NCBI RefSeq assembly: GCF_003402415.2
Contig: NZ_AP036014.1
Span: 1,054,001-1,118,000 of the forward strand
Source of the DNA: Cupidesulfovibrio sp000226255
Lineage (GTDB): Bacteria > Desulfobacterota > Desulfovibrionia > Desulfovibrionales > Desulfovibrionaceae
Length of the DNA stretch: 64,000 nt
Direction: 5' to 3'
The position numbers and the translations under genes are program-made. The notes below the pieces were generated by a model. The model saw only the letters and a list, made by a program, of their open reading frames with translations, ran no database searches and was not told the DNA's origin. This document shows, one piece after another, positions 60,134 to 64,000 of the stretch; within the stretch, counting starts at the first letter, position 1, and every line of letters begins with the position of its first letter.

Positions 60134-60997
60134 CTACATGCTGAAGAATTCCAGGTCCGGTGCGGCGGGTATTTCGCCCGCCTCGGCCAGCCGGTGATAG
60201 AACAGGCGCAGCCCTTCCATTTCTGGAAAGCCCATGTGGAAGACCAGGCCGTGGTAGTACTGGCGCAGTTCCTCACGGGACAGGGGGCAGCCCTGCAAGG
60301 TCAGGTCGAGGATCACGTCCATGTGCCGCTCGCCCCAGTTGCGGGCGCGCTGCAAGAGTTCGCACGGGTCGCTGGTGAAGCAGCCCGCTGCCGCCGCCGC
60401 GCGGCTGACCACCCACACCCCGAACACGAAGGGCAGGCCGGTCCACTGACGCCACGCCTCGCCCAGGTCCAGCCGGTGCGGAAACTCCGGGTGGTTGCGC
60501 AGGCGCAGGGCCTCGTCGCCGATGGCCAGGAACGCCTCCGGCGGGTTGCCCGACGCGATGCGCCCGGTGGCCGACCCCACCTCGTAGCGCACCGGAAACT
60601 TGTAGTAGTCGCGGAACAGCAGGCGCAACAGCGCGGCCGAGGTGTGCGTCTCGGCGCTGACCAGCACCGGCTGGTCGGCCAGGTCTTCCACCGGGCGGCG
60701 CGACAGCAGCAGCACGCTCTGCACCGGCCCCCGGCTGCCGATGGCGAGATCGGGCACCAGCAGGTAGTTCTGCCACCGGTGCGCGTACTCCACCGACGAG
60801 TTGGCCGACACGTGCAGGTCGCCCCGGGCCATCATGTTGTTCAGCACCGCGGGCGGCCCGGCCACCAGTTCGTACTCGTGCGGGATGATGCCCGTCTCCA
60901 GCGGGTGGTAGATGGGCAGCACGTTCAGGTACCCGATGCGGCCCAGCCGCAACGGGCGGGCGCATGACGACGGCGTGGTGGTGGGGTTGTTGCTCAT
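60134..60997 (-). CDS. mqnA: Chorismate dehydratase MqnA
   Basis: 287 residues from the ATG at 60997; an in-frame ATG at 61021 lacks any ribosome site. MqnA converts chorismate to 3-(1-carboxyvinyl)oxybenzoate, the first step of the futalosine menaquinone pathway. The periplasmic-binding-like fold is LRLGRIGYLNVLPIYHPLETG, SANSSVEYAHRWQNYLLVPDLAIGSRGPVQSVLLLS, and EAFLAIGDEALRLR with FVFGVWVVS. Downstream of a multi-hairpin spacer and the mqnE-mqnC pair on the same strand. Menaquinone is the main respiratory quinone in sulfate reducers. Confidence 0.94.
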   Translation of the reverse strand: MSNNPTTTPSSCARPLRLGRIGYLNVLPIYHPLETGIIPHEYELVAGPPAVLNNMMARGDLHVSANSSVEYAHRWQNYLLVPDLAIGSRGPVQSVLLLSRRPVEDLADQPVLVSAETHTSAALLRLLFRDYYKFPVRYEVGSATGRIASGNPPEAFLAIGDEALRLRNHPEFPHRLDLGEAWRQWTGLPFVFGVWVVSRAAAAAGCFTSDPCELLQRARNWGERHMDVILDLTLQGCPLSREELRQYYHGLVFHMGFPEMEGLRLFYHRLAEAGEIPAAPDLEFFSM

Positions 60998-61059
60998 TGG
61001 CGGATTCCGTTTTGGCTGCATTGCGAGGAGAGCGTTTTTTTGCGCTTTCGGCGGGCAGG

Positions 61060-61210
61060 GGGCAAAGCCCCTGCACCCCCGATTTGGGGTGCAATGAAGA
61101 CGTTTCTTGCGCTAAAGCGGATGGTTGATGTTTTCAGTTGCCCAAATGAAAAGTTTGGGGGGATGGGGGGGGCGGGGGAAGGTGACCCTTTCCAAAGGGT
61201 CCCTTCCCCC
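61060..61210. repeat. Multi-hairpin intergenic element between mqnC and mqnA
   Basis: A series of palindromes: GCAGGGG/CCCCTGC near 61055-61072, GCACCCC/GGGGTGC near 61073-61093, and a long stem at 61174-61210 (GGGGGAAGG...CCTTCCCCC with ACCCTTT/AAAGGGT). The region also has runs of G (61156-61178). Looks like an accumulated REP-type element. It separates mqnE-mqnC from mqnA. Confidence 0.7.
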
Positions 61211-61228
61211 GATTCTCTTGAGATGCCT

Positions 61229-62383
61229 TTAAATCTCCCCTTCCACCACGGGTTGGGGCGACACGGGGGTGTAGTTCATGGTGCGTTGCACGGGGGTGAA
61301 CCCGGCGGCGCGGATGCAGTTGTGGATTTCGCGGCGCGAGAGGCTGAAGCTGACGCCTGCGGCGGCCACCACGTTTTCCTCGATCATGAGCGAGCCGAAG
61401 TCGTTGGCGCCGAAGTACAGGGCCAGTTGGGCCACTTGCGGCCCCATGGTCACCCACGAGGCCTGCACGTTGTCCACGTTGTCCAGCACCAGGCGCGACA
61501 GGGCCAGCAGGCGCAGGTAGGCGGGCGCGGGCTCCGGGTCGCGGTGGATATTGGTGTGGGCGGGCTGGAAGGTCCACGGGATGAACGCGGTGAACCCGCC
61601 GGTGCGGTCCTGCACCTCGCGCACGGCGAAGAGGTGATCCAGGCGGTGGCTGGGCTCTTCCTCGTGGCCGAACATCATGGTGGCGGTGGTGCGCAGCCCC
61701 TGGGTGTGGGCTTCTTCCATGACGCCCAGCCAGCGCCCGGCGGAACACTTGTTGGGCGAAACCAGCGTGCGCACTTCGTCCACCAGGATTTCCGCGCCGC
61801 CGCCGGGGATGGAATGCAGCCCGGCGGCGCGCAGCCGGGCAATGACCTCGGCCACGGTGATCTTTTCGAGCTCCGCGAAAAAGACGATTTCGGGCGGCGA
61901 AAAGGCGTGGATGTGGATGGCGGGGTAGGTGTCGCGAATCCAGCCGATCATGCCTTCGTAGAACGACAGGGGCAGATCGGGGTGGTGCCCGCCCTGCAGC
62001 AGGATCTGGGTGCCGCCGAGGGCCAGGGTTTCCTCTATCTTCCTGCCCAACTCCTCGCGCGTCAGCACGTAGCCCTCGGGGTGGCCGGGGGCGCGGAAAA
62101 AGGCGCAGAAGCGGCAGGCGCACACGCAGATGTTGGAATAGTTGATGTTACGGTCGGCCACGTAGGTGACCACGGGCTGCGGATGCTTGCGCAGGCGCAC
62201 GGCGTGGGCCAGGTGCCCCAGGGTGTGCAGCCCGGCGTGGGCGTACAGCAGGTCGGCGTCGGCGCGGGTAAGGCGCTGGCCGTCCAGCACCTTTGCGGCC
62301 ACGGCGCGCACGTCGGCGGATTCGCCAAGGGACGAGCCGCCCGGCATGATGGGGGCGTTGGTGGCGTTGGCGGCGGTGCTCAT
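61229..62383 (-). CDS. mqnC: Cyclic dehypoxanthine futalosine synthase MqnC
   Basis: 384 residues. Radical-SAM enzyme of the futalosine menaquinone pathway. The SAM cluster is C86xxxC90xxC93 (NICVCACRFCAFF), with NYSNICV and LLQGGHHPDLP typical of the MqnC/MqnE/CofH group. GGGAEILVDEVR and MMFGHEEEP are group motifs. Its start overlaps the stop of mqnE by four bases (ATGA), so mqnE-mqnC are coupled. Confidence 0.95.
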   Translation of the reverse strand: MSTAANATNAPIMPGGSSLGESADVRAVAAKVLDGQRLTRADADLLYAHAGLHTLGHLAHAVRLRKHPQPVVTYVADRNINYSNICVCACRFCAFFRAPGHPEGYVLTREELGRKIEETLALGGTQILLQGGHHPDLPLSFYEGMIGWIRDTYPAIHIHAFSPPEIVFFAELEKITVAEVIARLRAAGLHSIPGGGAEILVDEVRTLVSPNKCSAGRWLGVMEEAHTQGLRTTATMMFGHEEEPSHRLDHLFAVREVQDRTGGFTAFIPWTFQPAHTNIHRDPEPAPAYLRLLALSRLVLDNVDNVQASWVTMGPQVAQLALYFGANDFGSLMIEENVVAAAGVSFSLSRREIHNCIRAAGFTPVQRTMNYTPVSPQPVVEGEI

Positions 62384-63555
62384 GCCCGGACCTCCGGCGT
62401 CGCGGCGTGCCCGGCATCATGCCCGGCATCGTTCAGGATGGCGTCCGGGTCGGCCACGGGGTTGAAGTGCGAGTCGCGGCGCACCGGGGTGAAGCCGGAG
62501 CGGCGGATCATCAGTTCCAGTTCGGGCACGGTGAGCGACTGGGCGGAATCGGCCCCGGCGTCATGGCCGATGCGCTCCTCGACGATGGTGCCGTCCAGGT
62601 CGTCGGCCCCGAAGTACAGGGCGGTCTGGGCCATCTTCACGCCCATCATCACCCAGTAGGCCTTCACGTGGGGGATGTTGTCCAGCATCAGGCGGCTGAC
62701 GGCCACGGTGCGCAGCCGGTCGAGGCCCACGTGCTCGCCCACCCGCTCGGGCGGCAGCTTGAGCAGGCTGTTTTCCGTCAGGAAGGGCAGGGGGATGAAG
62801 CAGGTGAACCCGCCGGACTTGTCCTGCTGCTCGCGCAGGCGGCACAGGTGGTCCACGCGGTGCTCGAAGGTCTCGATGTGCCCGTAGAGCATGGAACAGT
62901 TGGTGCGGATGCCGAGGGAATGCGCCTCGCCCGCCACACGCAGCCATTCATCGGCCGTGGCCTTGCGCGGGCAGATTCTGGTGCGCACTTCCGGCGCGAA
63001 GATTTCGGCCCCGCCGCCGGGCATCATGGCCAGGCCCGCGTCCTGCAGGCGGCGCAGCACGTCCAGGGTGGAGATGCCTTCCATGGCGGCGAAGTGGGCG
63101 ATTTCCACCCCGGTGAACGCCTTGACGATGCTCTGGGGGCGGGCTGTGCGAATGCGCCGGATGACGTCCTCGAACCACGCCAGGTTCAGGTCCGGGTGGC
63201 AGCCGCCCACGATGTGCACCTCGGAAAACGGGGTGCCCCGGTCGTCCAGCACGCGGTGCAGGATGTCGTCGGGCGTCAGGGCGAAGGAACCGGCCTGCCC
63301 GCGTTCGCGCTGAAAGGCGCAGAACAGGCAGCCGTTGACGCAGATGTTGGTGTAATTGACGTGCCGGTTGAGCACGTAATAGGTTCTGTCGCCGTGCAGG
63401 CGGGTGCGCGCGTGGTGGGCCAGCGCCCCCACGGCGGTGATGTCCGGGCAGTTGAACAGCGCCAGGCCCTCTTGGGGCGAAAGGCGCGCGCCCTGCATCA
63501 CCTTTTCGAAGGCGGTCCCAAGCCCCAGGCGGGCGTAATGGGCAGCGTCGAGCAT
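62380..63555 (-). CDS. mqnE: Aminofutalosine synthase MqnE
   Basis: 391 residues from the ATG at 63555 with a CGGAGG site; longer in-frame starts are rejected. Radical-SAM enzyme that joins 3-(1-carboxyvinyl)oxybenzoate to adenosine to make aminofutalosine. Cluster C72xxxC76xxC79 (NICVNGCLFCAF), with VHIVGGCHPDLNLAWFEDVIRRI and MMPGGGAEIFAPEVR. The family pattern for MqnE (VNYTNIC then RERGQAGSFALTPDDI) is visible. Followed by mqnC, and divergent from mqnD. The promoter lies between 63,556 and 63,803 but was not resolved. Confidence 0.95.
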   Translation of the reverse strand: MLDAAHYARLGLGTAFEKVMQGARLSPQEGLALFNCPDITAVGALAHHARTRLHGDRTYYVLNRHVNYTNICVNGCLFCAFQRERGQAGSFALTPDDILHRVLDDRGTPFSEVHIVGGCHPDLNLAWFEDVIRRIRTARPQSIVKAFTGVEIAHFAAMEGISTLDVLRRLQDAGLAMMPGGGAEIFAPEVRTRICPRKATADEWLRVAGEAHSLGIRTNCSMLYGHIETFEHRVDHLCRLREQQDKSGGFTCFIPLPFLTENSLLKLPPERVGEHVGLDRLRTVAVSRLMLDNIPHVKAYWVMMGVKMAQTALYFGADDLDGTIVEERIGHDAGADSAQSLTVPELELMIRRSGFTPVRRDSHFNPVADPDAILNDAGHDAGHAATPEVRA

Positions 63556-63803
63556 GTGTCCTCCGGTGTGGCGGGACTGAATATCCTGTGGTAGACGGCC
63601 GGGCCGCCAGAGTGGGCGGGGCTTGCGCATCCCGGACGGAAGGCGGAGTATCGACCCGGCGTGCGCCCGTGTCAACACCGTCGGCAGGCCGTGGCGACTG
63701 CCCTCCGTACCGGTCCCACAACCTTTCCGCCGTTCATTGTTCCGCCATGCCCCCATCCATTCCATCCGTCCGGCCAACCGGGCGGCGCAGCAAGGTCGAT
63801 TGC

Positions 63804-64000
63804 ATGTCTTCCCCGTCCGTACAGCCCCAGTATGCCGTCCCGCGCACCCTGTCGCTGGGCATTTCCCCCTGCCCCAACGACACCTACATCTTCCACGCAC
63901 TGGCCAAAGGGTGCATAGACCTGCCCTGCGGGTTCGACCTGTTCATGGCCGACGTGGAGGAACTGAACGGCCGCGCCCGCGCGGGCACGTTGCAGGTGAC
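63804..64000 (+). CDS. mqnD: MqnD, 1,4-dihydroxy-6-naphthoate synthase (N-terminal part)
   Basis: The window ends after 65 codons. The start ATG follows an AAGG site. The sequence PRTLSLGISPCPNDTYIFHALAKG is the MqnD N-terminal signature (SPCPNDT), followed by a strand with CGFDLFMADVEELNGRARAGTLQV. MqnD makes 1,4-dihydroxy-6-naphthoate in the futalosine pathway. Divergent from mqnE-mqnC, so mqnA, C, D and E are together; no mqnB was seen. Confidence 0.9.
   Translation, partial: MSSPSVQPQYAVPRTLSLGISPCPNDTYIFHALAKGCIDLPCGFDLFMADVEELNGRARAGTLQV

Noticed and set aside
1..64000. CRISPR array or tRNA genes
   Set aside because: No regularly spaced direct repeats and no tRNA T-loop/acceptor pattern were recognised by eye.

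Overview
The window is GC-rich chromosomal DNA of a sulfate-reducing deltaproteobacterium of the Desulfovibrio/Nitratidesulfovibrio type. The evidence is a dsrC gene, a selenocysteine periplasmic formate dehydrogenase with its maturation genes, a futalosine-type menaquinone pathway, several Cys-rich sensors and an hrcA-grpE pair. No tRNA, rRNA, CRISPR array, phage or intact insertion sequence was recognised. Most intergenic spaces hold strong GC-rich terminator hairpins.

Layout. 1-4 kb: tail of a histidine kinase, then a peroxide module (catalase and a PerR-like Fur protein; the catalase promoter carries an AT-rich dyad) and a TerC-type membrane protein. 4-10 kb: small ORFs, a DksA/TraR zinc-finger protein, a membrane-fused spermidine synthase-like protein, CreA, a DUF4412-type protein, a small secreted protein and a membrane-anchored MsrB. 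10-14 kb: the fdhE-fdhD-mobA-moaA run for formate dehydrogenase maturation and molybdenum cofactor synthesis. 14-22.6 kb: three CstA-family transporters beside a LytS/LytTR two-component system, an arrangement like the E. coli BtsSR/BtsT pyruvate system. 22.8-27.2 kb: an overlapping three-gene signalling operon (periplasmic ligand-binding lipoprotein, Cys-rich PAS histidine kinase, receiver-STAS protein). 27.4-29.2 kb: a TlpA-like thioredoxin and an IS1595/ISXO2-type transposase homologue that seems to have lost catalytic residues. 29.7-34.8 kb: fdnG (in-frame UGA read as Sec) and fdnH, then a MobB with a C-terminal Fe-S motif. 35.5-43.7 kb: chemoreceptor, sigma-54 activator with a Cys-rich PAS domain, NifX-like protein, degenerate receiver, HMA-like protein, second chemoreceptor and CheW. 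43.9-53 kb: ArsR regulator with a DUF3124 protein; GntR regulator, FMN hydroxyacid dehydrogenase and TauE-type permease (probably a lactate/hydroxyacid unit); a YitT protein; two coupled solute-binding proteins. 53-59 kb: small hypotheticals, a 168-bp tandem repeat built of hairpins downstream of dsrC, dsrC, hrcA-grpE and an EamA transporter. 59-64 kb: a DUF429 protein and mqnA, mqnC, mqnE and the start of mqnD.

The genes fit an anaerobic respirer that oxidises formate and probably lactate/pyruvate, moves electrons through menaquinone to sulfite reduction (DsrC), and resists peroxide and methionine oxidation. The most unusual elements are the repeat array after dsrC, the apparently dead transposase homologue coupled to a thioredoxin, a GCAA-N4-TTGC dyad recurring around the sigma-54 activator with a good sigma-54 promoter, a FdhD lacking the usual Cys loop, and several proteins with extra Cys clusters (kinase, activator, FMN dehydrogenase, MobB, GrpE).
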